The translations under genes and the position numbers were made by a program. A DNA stretch of 64,000 bases. Origin: an uncultured Clostridia bacterium (GTDB lineage Bacteria > Bacillota > Clostridia > Christensenellales > DTU072). The DNA lies in contig CALVYG010000005.1 of the NCBI GenBank assembly GCA_944372095.1, positions 1 through 64,000 on the forward strand, in the 5' to 3' direction. The notes below the pieces were generated by a model. The model saw only the letters and a program-made list of their open reading frames with translations, made no database searches and was not told where the DNA came from. Shown here one piece after another: positions 45,544 through 53,955 of the stretch; position 1 is the first letter of the stretch, and the number at the start of each line of letters is the position of its first letter.

Positions 45544-46914
45544 ATGATAAAGGAATATAAAACTATAAGAGAAGTAGTCGGACCTCTGATGCTGGTAGAA
45601 GGAGTAGAGGGAGTAAAATACGACGAACTCGTGGAAGTCGAACAGGACAACGGGGAAATCAGAAGCGGAAAAGTCCTGGAAGTAAACGGAGACAAAGCGC
45701 TTGTACAGTTGTTTGAAGGTTCGTCCGGTTTGAAAATATCCACGGCGAAAGCGAGATTTTTAGGAAAAGGAATAGAACTCGCCGTAAGCGAAGATATGCT
45801 CGGAAGGGTATTCGACGGAATGGGAAGGCCCAAGGACGGAGGCGCGCCGATAATTCCGAAGATGAGAATAAATATCAACGGACAGCCGATAAACCCCGTG
45901 GCGAGAGATTATCCCGACGAATTCATACAGACGGGAGTAAGCGCGATAGACGGATTGAATACATTGGTAAGAGGACAGAAACTTCCCGTGTTTTCCGCAT
46001 CGGGACTGCCGCATGCGGAACTTGCGGCTCAGATAGCCAGACAGGCAAAAGTATTGGGAAGCGGAAGCAAGTTTGCCGTTGTGTTTGCCGCGATAGGGAT
46101 AACGTTTGAAGAGGCAGACTATTTTATTACCGATTTCCGTAAAACGGGAGCAATAGACAGGGCGGTGCTGTTTATGAATCTTGCAAACGACCCTGCGATA
46201 GAAAGAATATCGACGCCGAGAATGGCGCTTACCGCGGCGGAGTATCTTGCATTCGAATGCGATATGCACGTATTGGTAATAATGACGGACATAACGAATT
46301 ATTGCGAAGCATTGAGAGAAGTCAGCGCGGCAAGAAAGGAAGTGCCCGGAAGAAGAGGTTATCCGGGATATCTGTACACAAACCTTGCGACGATATACGA
46401 AAGAGCAGGCAGAATAAGAGGAAAGAAAGGGAGTATAACGCAGATACCGATACTGACGATGCCGGAAGAAGATAAAACGCATCCGATACCCGACCTGACG
46501 GGATATATAACGGAAGGACAAATAATATTGAGCAGAGAGCTGCATAAGAGAGGAGTAGTTCCGCCGATAGACGTTCTGCCGTCGCTCAGCCGTCTGAAAG
46601 ACAAAGGAATAGGTGAAGGCAAGACGAGAAAAGACCACGCGGATACGATGAACCAGTTATTCAGCGCGTATGCGAGGGGCAAGGAAGCAAAGGAACTTGC
46701 GGCAATACTCGGCGACGCCGCTTTAAGCGCGGCAGATAAGAAATTCGCGTTTTTTGCCGATAAATTCGAAAAGAAATACGTCAGTCAGGGCTTCAACAAG
46801 AACAGAAGCATTGAAGAGACGCTTAATTTGGGTTGGGAACTGTTGAAATTATTGCCGAGAGGCGAATTGAAGAGAATAAGAGACGCATATCTCGAAGAAT
46901 TCTACGATAAATAA
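45544..46914 (+). CDS. atpB: V/A-type ATPase subunit B
   Basis: 456 residues, full length for NtpB. It forms the alternating ring with subunit A and binds nucleotide without a classical P-loop; the corresponding stretch reads [19 protein letters not shown] near residue 150. Also seen: [23 protein letters not shown] and [18 protein letters not shown], family hallmarks. GGAGG lies 8 bases before the ATG. No frame damage is seen here, unlike subunit A. Confidence 0.96.
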   Translation: MIKEYKTIREVVGPLMLVEGVEGVKYDELVEVEQDNGEIRSGKVLEVNGDKALVQLFEGSSGLKISTAKARFLGKGIELAVSEDMLGRVFDGMGRPKDGGAPIIPKMRININGQPINPVARDYPDEFIQTGVSAIDGLNTLVRGQKLPVFSASGLPHAELAAQIARQAKVLGSGSKFAVVFAAIGITFEEADYFITDFRKTGAIDRAVLFMNLANDPAIERISTPRMALTAAEYLAFECDMHVLVIMTDITNYCEALREVSAARKEVPGRRGYPGYLYTNLATIYERAGRIRGKKGSITQIPILTMPEEDKTHPIPDLTGYITEGQIILSRELHKRGVVPPIDVLPSLSRLKDKGIGEGKTRKDHADTMNQLFSAYARGKEAKELAAILGDAALSAADKKFAFFADKFEKKYVSQGFNKNRSIEETLNLGWELLKLLPRGELKRIRDAYLEEFYDK

Positions 46915-47006
46915 AGGCTGAAACAGGGTTATAAGGAATAAGACCGGGTTGAAAGTGAAAACAGAAAAGTAGAAATAAAAAAGAATAATAAAAACGGGAA
47001 AAAGAA

Positions 47007-47642
47007 ATGGCGAGAATGAACGTAAATCCGACGCGAATGGAGTTAAGACGGCTGAAAACCCGACTTAAAACAGCGACGCGGGGACACAAATTACTGAAAG
47101 ACAAATCAGACGAAACGATACGTCGTTTTATGCTGTACGTCAAAGAAAACAAAGCGCTCAGAAAAGAGATAGAAGAGGAAGTATCGAGAGCGTTGAGGCT
47201 GTTTATGCTTGCAAGCGCCGTAACAACCGAACAGGTAATGGAAGAAGCCGTAGCAATGCCCGGATACAGCGTAAAGATAGAGACGGGAAAGAATAACGTA
47301 ATGGGAGTAGACGTCCCAACGTTAAAAGTCACGGAAAGCGAACAGAAAGAGTTATATCCGTATTCGTTTGCGTCCGTAAGCGCGGAGCTTGACGGAAGCA
47401 TATCGAATCTGAGCAAGCTTATGCCTAAACTTATAAGACTGGCGGAAGTGGAAAAAACGTGCAATATGCTTGCGGACGAAATAGAAAAAAACCGCAGAAG
47501 AGTGAACGCGCTCGAATACGTAATGATACCGCAGATAACGGAAACGATAAAATATATAACGATGAAACTGGACGAAAACGAGCGAGCGGGAACAATTAGG
47601 CTTATGAAAGTAAAATCAATGCTTGAAAATCAGAAAAGCTGA
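47007..47642 (+). CDS. atpD: V/A-type ATPase subunit D (central stalk)
   Basis: 211 residues, the normal size. It is the rotating shaft: two long helices at each end (starting NPTRMELRRLKTRLKTATRGHKLLKDK, shown here as PTRMELRRLK and RGHKLLKDK; ending RRVNALEYVMIPQI). It closes the operon in the same order as Enterococcus ntp (I-K-E-C-F-A-B-D). A strong hairpin terminator follows. Its ATG has an A-rich spacer and no clear Shine-Dalgarno. Confidence 0.95.
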   Translation: MARMNVNPTRMELRRLKTRLKTATRGHKLLKDKSDETIRRFMLYVKENKALRKEIEEEVSRALRLFMLASAVTTEQVMEEAVAMPGYSVKIETGKNNVMGVDVPTLKVTESEQKELYPYSFASVSAELDGSISNLSKLMPKLIRLAEVEKTCNMLADEIEKNRRRVNALEYVMIPQITETIKYITMKLDENERAGTIRLMKVKSMLENQKS

Positions 47643-47660
47643 AAAATAATGAAAGGAACG

Positions 47661-47710
47661 AATTTTCTTCCGCAAGCAAATAAAAAAGCGAAACGGAAGA
47701 AAATTTTTTT
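47661..47710 (+). terminator. Terminator of the V-ATPase operon, abutting the next start codon
   Basis: AATTTTCTTCCG (47661-47672) pairs perfectly with CGGAAGAAAATT (47694-47705) around a 21-base loop, followed by a T run to 47710. The next gene's ATG is at 47713. Confidence 0.8.
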
Positions 47711-47712
47711 AT

Positions 47713-48909
47713 ATGGAAAAGGATAAAGAAAAAGATAAAAAAATCAGAATACTCGAAGTAGTGGACAATTGGTTTCCGGTAGTGGACGGAGTGGTAAAAG
47801 TCGTGCATAATTACGCAAAAAGGCTGAATAAAAAAGCGGAGTGTACGGTGCTGGCGCCGAAGTATCCGAATTCGCCGGAAATAAAAGAATACGAACAGAT
47901 AAAATGCGCGTCCGTAAGCGGAGGGAAGTTCGGGGTAAGGCTGCCGCTGCCGAGAGAAGATTTCGTATTGTTAAAAAAACTGAGAGAAAAAGAGTACGAT
48001 ATAATACACTGTCATTCGCCCGCAACACTGTGCGGTTATGCGATGAAGTATGCGAAGAATCACGGAATACCGACGGTGTTTACCGTTCATACCAAGTATC
48101 ACGAAGAAATAGAAGCAAACGTGAAGGTAAAGAGTTTAAGAAAACTTGCAATGAAAATAGTGCTTGACAATATCAGAAAAGCCGATTACTTGTGGGCGGT
48201 ATCCGAAAGCGCAAAAAAAATGCTTATAAAGGACTATAAGATACCGAAAGAGTGTAAAGTAGTACCCAACGGCGGAGAATTGGAAGAATATATATCAGAA
48301 TCCGATGTCAGGGGAACAGAGAAAGAAATAAGAGAAAAATATAAAGATTCGATGATTTTGCTGGCAGTCGGGAGATTGGTAAAAGTTAAGAATTTTCCCG
48401 TAATAATAAAAGCCGTAAAAATATTAAGCGATAAAAAAATCGACGTTACGCTGCTGATTGCAGGGAAAGGAGAAGCGGAAAAAGGGCTTAAAGAACTTGC
48501 GAAAGAACTCGGAGTAGCGGAAAAAGTAATTTTTCTCGGTGAAATAAAGGATAAGACGAAACTGGCGTCATACTACCTTGTAAGCGATTTATTGCTGATG
48601 CCGTCGACGTTTGACACGAGTTCTCTTGCGGTAAAAGACGCATACGCGTTGTCTTTACCCGTGGCGGTAGTAAGAGGAGCGCCTGCGGCGGAAGGAGTTA
48701 AAGACGGAATAAACGGGTTTCTTACCGACGGAACGCCTGAGTCGTTTGCAGAAAAAATCGAATTTGCCGATAAAAACAGAAGTTTACTTAAAGAAACGGG
48801 AAAGAAAGGGCACGAAGAATTGTATTTATCCTGGGATAAAATAACGGACGACGTTCTTGAATATTATAAGGAAATAATTTCCGAATACAATTCCGTAAAG
48901 AAGAAATAA
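47713..48909 (+). CDS. Glycosyltransferase family 4
   Basis: 398 residues of GT-B fold, close in style to lipid or envelope glucosyltransferases: VVDGVVKVVHNYAKRL in the acceptor lobe, then FTVHTKYHEEI, AVGRLVKVKNFPV near 220 and IAGKGEAEKGLK. At the E-x7-E position it has DTSSLAVKDA, Asp in place of both Glu, a variant seen in some GT4 groups. The sugar and acceptor are unknown. The gene starts 2-3 bases after the T run of the preceding terminator and has no Shine-Dalgarno site, so its expression is puzzling. It meets the O-antigen-ligase-like gene tail to tail. Confidence 0.87.
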   Translation: MEKDKEKDKKIRILEVVDNWFPVVDGVVKVVHNYAKRLNKKAECTVLAPKYPNSPEIKEYEQIKCASVSGGKFGVRLPLPREDFVLLKKLREKEYDIIHCHSPATLCGYAMKYAKNHGIPTVFTVHTKYHEEIEANVKVKSLRKLAMKIVLDNIRKADYLWAVSESAKKMLIKDYKIPKECKVVPNGGELEEYISESDVRGTEKEIREKYKDSMILLAVGRLVKVKNFPVIIKAVKILSDKKIDVTLLIAGKGEAEKGLKELAKELGVAEKVIFLGEIKDKTKLASYYLVSDLLLMPSTFDTSSLAVKDAYALSLPVAVVRGAPAAEGVKDGINGFLTDGTPESFAEKIEFADKNRSLLKETGKKGHEELYLSWDKITDDVLEYYKEIISEYNSVKKK

Positions 48910-48916
48910 GAAAAAA

Positions 48917-50371
48917 TCAATTTGTTCTATTTTCGTTCAGAGGATTAGCGGATTCTTCCGGTTTTACGGATAAAGAGGAATGAGCCGATTGTCTGAAAGC
49001 GTTATATTTTTCGGTCAGAACGAGCATAAAAGTAACCATAGCCGCAAAAGGGAAAGGCATAGCGGTACCGACGTCAACCATAGAGTATCCGGCATAGCCG
49101 AGAAAACCTATAAGCAAAAAGATATTGAAAGTATATTTTTTTATAAAAGTTTTAAGTCTTGCGAACGCCATAAAAGCATAACCGAAAAGGCCGACTATAC
49201 CGGTAGCGGCAAGCGCCTGGAAGAAAGTGGAGTGAAAATAGGTCATAATGAAGTCCATTTTTTCGACGTAATTTTCCTGAATGAAAGAATCGGTATAACC
49301 GTAGCCGCCGCCGAAAACGGGGAATTTTTTGAAGACCTCTATTGCATGCTCATAGAGAGCAAAACGTCCCGTACCGCCCGATTGGATTTTTTCGTTGAAT
49401 AAACCGATGAAAAAGTCGCGTTTAACAACTATAAAAGCAATTACGGCAACGCATAGAGTTCCTATAACGGAAACAAGTATAAGGCGTTGTTTTTTTTCGA
49501 TTTTAATCAGAGTAAAGATTAAAAGGAAAGGCATCATAAGAGAGGCGAAAAGAATACCGCCGCCACTTTGCGTCAGGATAACGGCAATATACTGAACGAG
49601 TCCGAAAGCCGAAAAAAGAAGTTTATAACGCGTTTTGACTGAAAGATAAAACGCGAAAGGCATAGTGAGCATAAGAATATCGGATATATAATTTTTCCAA
49701 AGGAAATGAACGAATCCCAAAGGCGCGTCCGGGTGCGACACGTAATATTTTACGTAAGTGATAAGAATCATAGATATGGCAACGAGAGCCAGAGCAGACA
49801 TCATATAGCAGAAGTATTTTATAACAGAATCTGAGGATTGCGGTGTATAACTTTGCCAGAAGAGGTACATAAGAACTTGCAGTAATCCGAGCCCGAGAAC
49901 GGTATAAATCGGATAAACAGCGAAGTACTGCGATGCGGAAATAGTCGAACCTGTACCGCCGAGAATAAGAACGACGGAATAAACGATAAGCGGCAATAAA
50001 TTTTTACCTTTAACGAATTTGAATGGGAAAAATACGAAGCGCAGAATAGCGGCAGGGACCATAAAAACAGCCGCATAACCCATTACAAGGAAACCGTCCA
50101 AAGAGGCATTGGCATATTGCATCGGGATTAGAGCTATAAGCACGGTCGGAAGGAAAGACGGGGAAACGTCGCGGCAGATTGCAAGATTGAGGGATACAAC
50201 GAAAAGAAGAATGAACATTGTAACGACTTCTGCGCCGAGCGCGAACCCGAGAACGGAAACAAGCATAACGAAGATAAAGTAATAAAGGGAATGGAACAGC
50301 CTGTCGGCAAAATCGGATACCTTAACGAATAAAGGGTTTTTCGCAATGAATTTTTCGTTATAACCTTCCAT
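48917..50371 (-). CDS. O-antigen ligase/polymerase-like membrane protein (Wzy_C)
   Basis: 484 residues from the ATG at 50371, which has AGAGG upstream; an in-frame TTG 15 bases earlier is less likely. About 11-12 membrane spans. The signature region near residues 320-385 (SGGTGRFALYEHAIEVFKKFPVFGGGYG, then a long loop and YFHSTFFQALAATGIVGL) is that of the O-antigen ligase/Wzy_C family, which joins or polymerises lipid-linked glycans outside the membrane. With two GT4 genes in the window it may build a surface polysaccharide. The perfect consensus promoter suggests steady expression. Confidence 0.85.
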   Translation of the reverse strand: MEGYNEKFIAKNPLFVKVSDFADRLFHSLYYFIFVMLVSVLGFALGAEVVTMFILLFVVSLNLAICRDVSPSFLPTVLIALIPMQYANASLDGFLVMGYAAVFMVPAAILRFVFFPFKFVKGKNLLPLIVYSVVLILGGTGSTISASQYFAVYPIYTVLGLGLLQVLMYLFWQSYTPQSSDSVIKYFCYMMSALALVAISMILITYVKYYVSHPDAPLGFVHFLWKNYISDILMLTMPFAFYLSVKTRYKLLFSAFGLVQYIAVILTQSGGGILFASLMMPFLLIFTLIKIEKKQRLILVSVIGTLCVAVIAFIVVKRDFFIGLFNEKIQSGGTGRFALYEHAIEVFKKFPVFGGGYGYTDSFIQENYVEKMDFIMTYFHSTFFQALAATGIVGLFGYAFMAFARLKTFIKKYTFNIFLLIGFLGYAGYSMVDVGTAMPFPFAAMVTFMLVLTEKYNAFRQSAHSSLSVKPEESANPLNENRTN

Positions 50372-50412
50372 AAAACCTCTGCGCAATCAATGATATAACT
50401 TAAATTTATATA

Positions 50413-50441
50413 ATTATATATTAGGTAAAAACGCTTGTCAA
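50413..50441 (-). promoter_or_regulatory. Perfect consensus sigma-A promoter for the O-antigen-ligase-like gene
   Basis: Minus strand TTGACA (50436-50441), 17-base spacer, TATAAT (50413-50418). Twelve of twelve bases match, the best promoter in the window. The leader would be about 35 nt. Confidence 0.85.
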
Positions 50442-50550
50442 ACATAAGGGTGTAAACGGAAATCGGATTAAAGGACATGCGAAGAATAAAATATCTGAAA
50501 AGGGGAAAAGAAAAATTCGGAAAAAATAAAAAAAAGTACATACTAACGGT

Positions 50551-51216
50551 ATGTTGGTAATAGTAATCAGAACGATAATAATACTGTTTTTTTTAGTAGC
50601 AGGCGTAAGACTTATGGGAAAGAGGACCATAGGGGAATTACAGCCGTACGAATTCGTAATAACGCTTGCGGTGGCAGACCTTGCGTGCGTACCTATGCAG
50701 GATATATCGGTGCCGATAACATACGGGCTTGTGCCGCTGATAATATTGTTCATAGTGCATTATATATTGACTGCGGTGATAGCGAAATCAATAAAGTTCA
50801 GGAAGTTCGTAAACGGTAAGCCGATGATAGTCATAGACAGCGACGGAATAAACAGCGAGTGTCTGACTAAACTCAATATGGACGTAAACGATTTAATATC
50901 ATTGATAAGACAGCAAGGATACTTTTCGATACCCGAAATATCTTTCGGGATATTGGAAACTAACGGAAAATTATCGATATTGGAAAACGAGAATGCCACG
51001 CCGCCTTCAAGCATACCTATGACGATAATAGTCGAAGGGAAATATATGAAAGAAAATATGGAGTCGGTAAAGGTAAGCGAAGAAACCGTAAACAACGTAT
51101 TGAAGGAAAAGAGTCTTAAAGTAAAAGACGTGGTACTGATGACGGCGGACAGCGGTTCACTGTTCGTACAGCCGAGAAATGCGAAATATTTTACGATAGC
51201 ACAGCAGGCAGGGTAA
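50551..51216 (+). CDS. DUF421 (YetF/YrbG-type) membrane protein
   Basis: 221 residues: three N-terminal membrane spans containing RLMGKRTIGELQPYEFVITL, then a cytoplasmic domain with the family's NGKPMIVIDSDG and LISLIRQQGYFSIPEISFGILE. DUF421 proteins are common in spore formers and some are made in spores, but their biochemical role is not established. No Shine-Dalgarno is visible; a CATACT at 50539-50544 could make the transcript start at the ATG, although the matching -35 is poor. Two bases separate it from a DUF4363 gene, its usual partner. Confidence 0.9.
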   Translation: MLVIVIRTIIILFFLVAGVRLMGKRTIGELQPYEFVITLAVADLACVPMQDISVPITYGLVPLIILFIVHYILTAVIAKSIKFRKFVNGKPMIVIDSDGINSECLTKLNMDVNDLISLIRQQGYFSIPEISFGILETNGKLSILENENATPPSSIPMTIIVEGKYMKENMESVKVSEETVNNVLKEKSLKVKDVVLMTADSGSLFVQPRNAKYFTIAQQAG

Positions 51217-51217
51217 A

Positions 51218-51586
51218 ATGAAGTACAAAGTAACGATAGTAATATTAGTCTCGTTATTGCTCATAGGCGGGAGCATAGGAGAAACGCTTTATATACGCAA
51301 TACGTTTGAAGAATTCGAAAACAGACTTCAAGCGCAGATGTACGAAGAGTACTATGAACTCGAAGAGGTGAAAGAACTGGCGAAGTGGTGGGAAGACAAA
51401 GCGGAAACGCTGGAAATTTTCATATCCGTGCTGCAACTTAACGAAATAACCGTTACGATGGGGGAACTTATAGGAGCGGTGACAAAAGAAGATTACGATT
51501 CCGCAAACGCGCTTTATGACAGAATATACAGTTATTCGGTGAGAATAAAAGATATGTATATGTTAAAGCTGAATAATATATTATAG
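51218..51586 (+). CDS. DUF4363 family protein
   Basis: 122 residues: an N-terminal membrane anchor (VTIVILVSLLLIGGSIGE) followed by an extracytoplasmic helical domain (VKELAKWWEDKAETLEIFISV, shown as KELAKWWEDKAETL). This is the standard companion of DUF421 in Clostridia, and the tight coupling here suggests that the two proteins act together. Function unknown. Confidence 0.85.
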   Translation: MKYKVTIVILVSLLLIGGSIGETLYIRNTFEEFENRLQAQMYEEYYELEEVKELAKWWEDKAETLEIFISVLQLNEITVTMGELIGAVTKEDYDSANALYDRIYSYSVRIKDMYMLKLNNIL

Positions 51587-51616
51587 AAAAGAGGTCGTGA
51601 ATAAACAGAAAAAAAA

Positions 51617-52351
51617 TCACGAAAAAGCGTCGCGTGACGAGAAAAGTACGGAACAAATCATATGACGCGTCTGAAAAAGCAGAGAAGTGCGTTCGGTAGT
51701 CCCGGGAGAGATTGAATTGAGACAGGAAACAATGAAAGAGACGAGAGAAGTCTCTTTTTCGTTTTTAGGTTCGACGGCGGAAAAAAGGACGAGATAATTG
51801 TCTTTAAGAGCGGAAAGCGTGCCGTCGGAAAAAGTACCGGAGTCGATTTGGTTAAGACAAGAATTTATTTCACGAATAAAATCGTCGATGAGATTGGCAA
51901 GTTTAGTCGAAGAAGTTGAAAAAGAAAGCGTATAAACGAAAGAATTAAGATTTTTCGAAGAAACCGAATCGGCGTCGGATTTATCGGAATAGATATTGAA
52001 TACGACGAAAAAATCACCGTTTTCAGAGAAGAGATACCCCGCTCCGCCGCCGTTTTCCGCGAGTAAAGCGCCTGCGTGAGCCATATCGCGGGTAGGGTAA
52101 GAACGTACGACGCAGTAAAAAGAGTATTGAGTTTTCGCAATAAGCGAATAAATGGAATCGAAGATTTTGCCTTTCGAAAAAAAGTCCACGCATACAAACA
52201 ATATGGCGAAACAAAGCAGTGTTACGATAATAACCGTAAAGACCTTTTTTTTGCCTGATTTTTTTTCAGTGAAATCCTTATGTTTTTTCTTTTCAGGCGG
52301 TTCGGGAGAATACGGTTTATATAAAAAACGCGAATAGTCTACTTCATCCAT
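51617..52351 (-). CDS. SPOR-like single-span membrane protein
   Basis: 244 residues. Cytoplasmic N-terminus of about 35 residues rich in Pro and Lys, one membrane span (VFTVIIVTLLCFAILFVCVDF, quoted here as VTLLCFAILFVCV), then an outer domain. Within it YCVVRSYPTRDMAHAGALL...GGGAGYLF resembles a SPOR fold, which binds denuded peptidoglycan in division and sporulation proteins (for example SpoIIB). The match is by eye only. Its last ~50 codons overlap the terminator of the opposite-strand DUF421-DUF4363 pair. A C-terminal helical stretch follows, unassigned. Confidence 0.65.
   Translation of the reverse strand: MDEVDYSRFLYKPYSPEPPEKKKHKDFTEKKSGKKKVFTVIIVTLLCFAILFVCVDFFSKGKIFDSIYSLIAKTQYSFYCVVRSYPTRDMAHAGALLAENGGGAGYLFSENGDFFVVFNIYSDKSDADSVSSKNLNSFVYTLSFSTSSTKLANLIDDFIREINSCLNQIDSGTFSDGTLSALKDNYLVLFSAVEPKNEKETSLVSFIVSCLNSISPGTTERTSLLFQTRHMICSVLFSSRDAFS
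51735..51766 (+). terminator. Terminator for the DUF421-DUF4363 pair, inside the opposite gene
   Basis: AAAGAGAC (51735-51742) pairs with GTCTCTTT (51750-51757), followed by T-rich sequence. It lies within the 3' part of the minus-strand SPOR-like gene. Confidence 0.75.
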
Positions 52352-52387
52352 AGTAATAAAATATGCCTATGCCCGGGTAAAAATGTA

Positions 52388-52416
52388 TTGCAAAAGAGAG
52401 GTGCGTATGGTAAAAT
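52388..52416 (+). promoter_or_regulatory. Extended -10 promoter for the dCMP deaminase gene
   Basis: TTGCAA at 52388-52393, 17-base spacer, TGG-TAAAAT with the hexamer at 52411-52416. Confidence 0.65.
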
Positions 52417-52449
52417 AAAAGTATATTTTTGTACGGAGAATGGCAAAAA

Positions 52450-52911
52450 ATGAACAAGTGGGATAAAAGATTTATAGAAATGGCGGGAGTGGTCGCGACA
52501 TGGAGCAGCTGCTATCAGGATAACAGACAGGTGGGAGCGGTAATAGTAAAAGACAAAAGGATATTGACGACGGGGTATAACGGCGCGAGCAGCGGAATAA
52601 CGTCCTGCAAAGACAGAGGAGAGTGTCTCAGAAAGAAATTAGGAATAGCGTCGGGCACGAGGCAAGAAATATGCTATGCCGTACATGCGGAACAAAATGC
52701 GATAATACAGGCAGCCAAACTCGGAGTTTCGGTAGACGGAGCGACTATATACGTAACGCATCAACCGTGTTCGATATGTGCCAAAATGATAATAAACAGC
52801 GGAATAAAAAGGATAGTGTATAAAGAAGGGTATCCGGATGAATTTTCGCAAAGACTGTTTGCCGAATGCGGAATACAAGTAGATAAATACGACGAACTGA
52901 TGAAAGAATAA
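52450..52911 (+). CDS. Deoxycytidylate (dCMP) deaminase
   Basis: 153 residues from the ATG at 52450 (GGAG at 52435 upstream). It converts dCMP to dUMP for dTTP synthesis, in the cytoplasm. Zinc site: HAEQNAI with the proton-shuttling Glu, and PCSICAKMI with the two zinc Cys. The opening NKWDKRFIEMAGVVATWSSC is typical of ComEB-type enzymes. Followed after 10 bases by the ROK kinase, so they share the promoter at 52388. Confidence 0.93.
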   Translation: MNKWDKRFIEMAGVVATWSSCYQDNRQVGAVIVKDKRILTTGYNGASSGITSCKDRGECLRKKLGIASGTRQEICYAVHAEQNAIIQAAKLGVSVDGATIYVTHQPCSICAKMIINSGIKRIVYKEGYPDEFSQRLFAECGIQVDKYDELMKE

Positions 52912-52921
52912 GGAGAAAGAG

Positions 52922-53872
52922 ATGCGTTATTATATCGGAGTGGACATAGGCGGAATGAGCATCAAAGCCGGAGTAGTCGATGACAACGGCAAAATAATAA
53001 AGAAAAAAAGCTGTGTAACGAGAGCAAACGAGTCTTACGAAACGATAGTCGGCGACATATACGGATTATGCAAATCCGTGACGGAAGAAGCGGGACTTAA
53101 AAAGGAAGAAATAACAGCGGTAGGAATGGGTTCGCCCGGAACGGTGAACAGCAAAGAAGGGATAATAACGTTTTCCGGAAATCTGAATTTCAGAAATGTC
53201 AATATAGTAGAGGAATTCAGAAAACATTGGGATATAGAAACCGTAGTGAATAACGACGCAAATTGCGCGGCGCTGGGCGAAGCGAGATTCGGAGCGGAAA
53301 AGAACGTAACGGACGCAGTATTCGTAACGCTCGGAACGGGAATAGGCACGGGATTTATAATTGACGGAAAGATTTTCGAAGGACGGAGAGGAGAAGGAGC
53401 GGAAGGCGGACATATCTGTATAAAGATGGGCGGAGAAAGATGTACCTGCGGAGAAAGAGGATGTTGGGAAGCGTATGCGTCCGCGACCGCGTTGTTAAGA
53501 CAAACCGAACGCGCAATGAAAAAGAATCCCGAGTCTGTTATGAATAAAATAGCGGAAGAAAAAGGGTGTATAGACGGTACGGTTCCGTTTGAAGCTTATA
53601 AACAAGGGGATAAAACCGCTGAAAAAGTAATTAAGACGTATGTGAAGTATATAGCGACGGGGCTAGTGACGCTTATAAACATATTCAGACCGCAAACGGT
53701 ATCGATAGGCGGAGGAGTAAGCAATGCGGGAGATTGGTTTATAAAAATGATAGAGCGGCAGACAAAAAGACATGTTTTCGGCGGGAAAATAAATAAAATG
53801 CCGAAGATAGTAAAAGCGGTGCTCGGAAACGACGCCGGAATAGTGGGAGCCGCGGCGCCGGTTATGAAATAA
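52922..53872 (+). CDS. ROK-family glucokinase
   Basis: 316 residues. ROK kinases phosphorylate glucose with ATP in the cytoplasm. Visible: the phosphate loop VDIGGMSIKAGVVD at the start, VNNDANCAALGEA with the catalytic Asp near residue 115, TLGTGIGTGFI, EGGHI, and the zinc-binding CTCGERGCWE near 178. Closely matching Firmicute glucokinases in length; other hexoses cannot be excluded. AAGGAG precedes the ATG. Confidence 0.92.
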   Translation: MRYYIGVDIGGMSIKAGVVDDNGKIIKKKSCVTRANESYETIVGDIYGLCKSVTEEAGLKKEEITAVGMGSPGTVNSKEGIITFSGNLNFRNVNIVEEFRKHWDIETVVNNDANCAALGEARFGAEKNVTDAVFVTLGTGIGTGFIIDGKIFEGRRGEGAEGGHICIKMGGERCTCGERGCWEAYASATALLRQTERAMKKNPESVMNKIAEEKGCIDGTVPFEAYKQGDKTAEKVIKTYVKYIATGLVTLINIFRPQTVSIGGGVSNAGDWFIKMIERQTKRHVFGGKINKMPKIVKAVLGNDAGIVGAAAPVMK

Positions 53873-53955
53873 AACGATAAAAGAAATTAAGCGGATTAAG
53901 CAAACGAATAAAAAATTAAGTAATTGTAAAAAAAGATAAAAAATAAAGAAAAATA

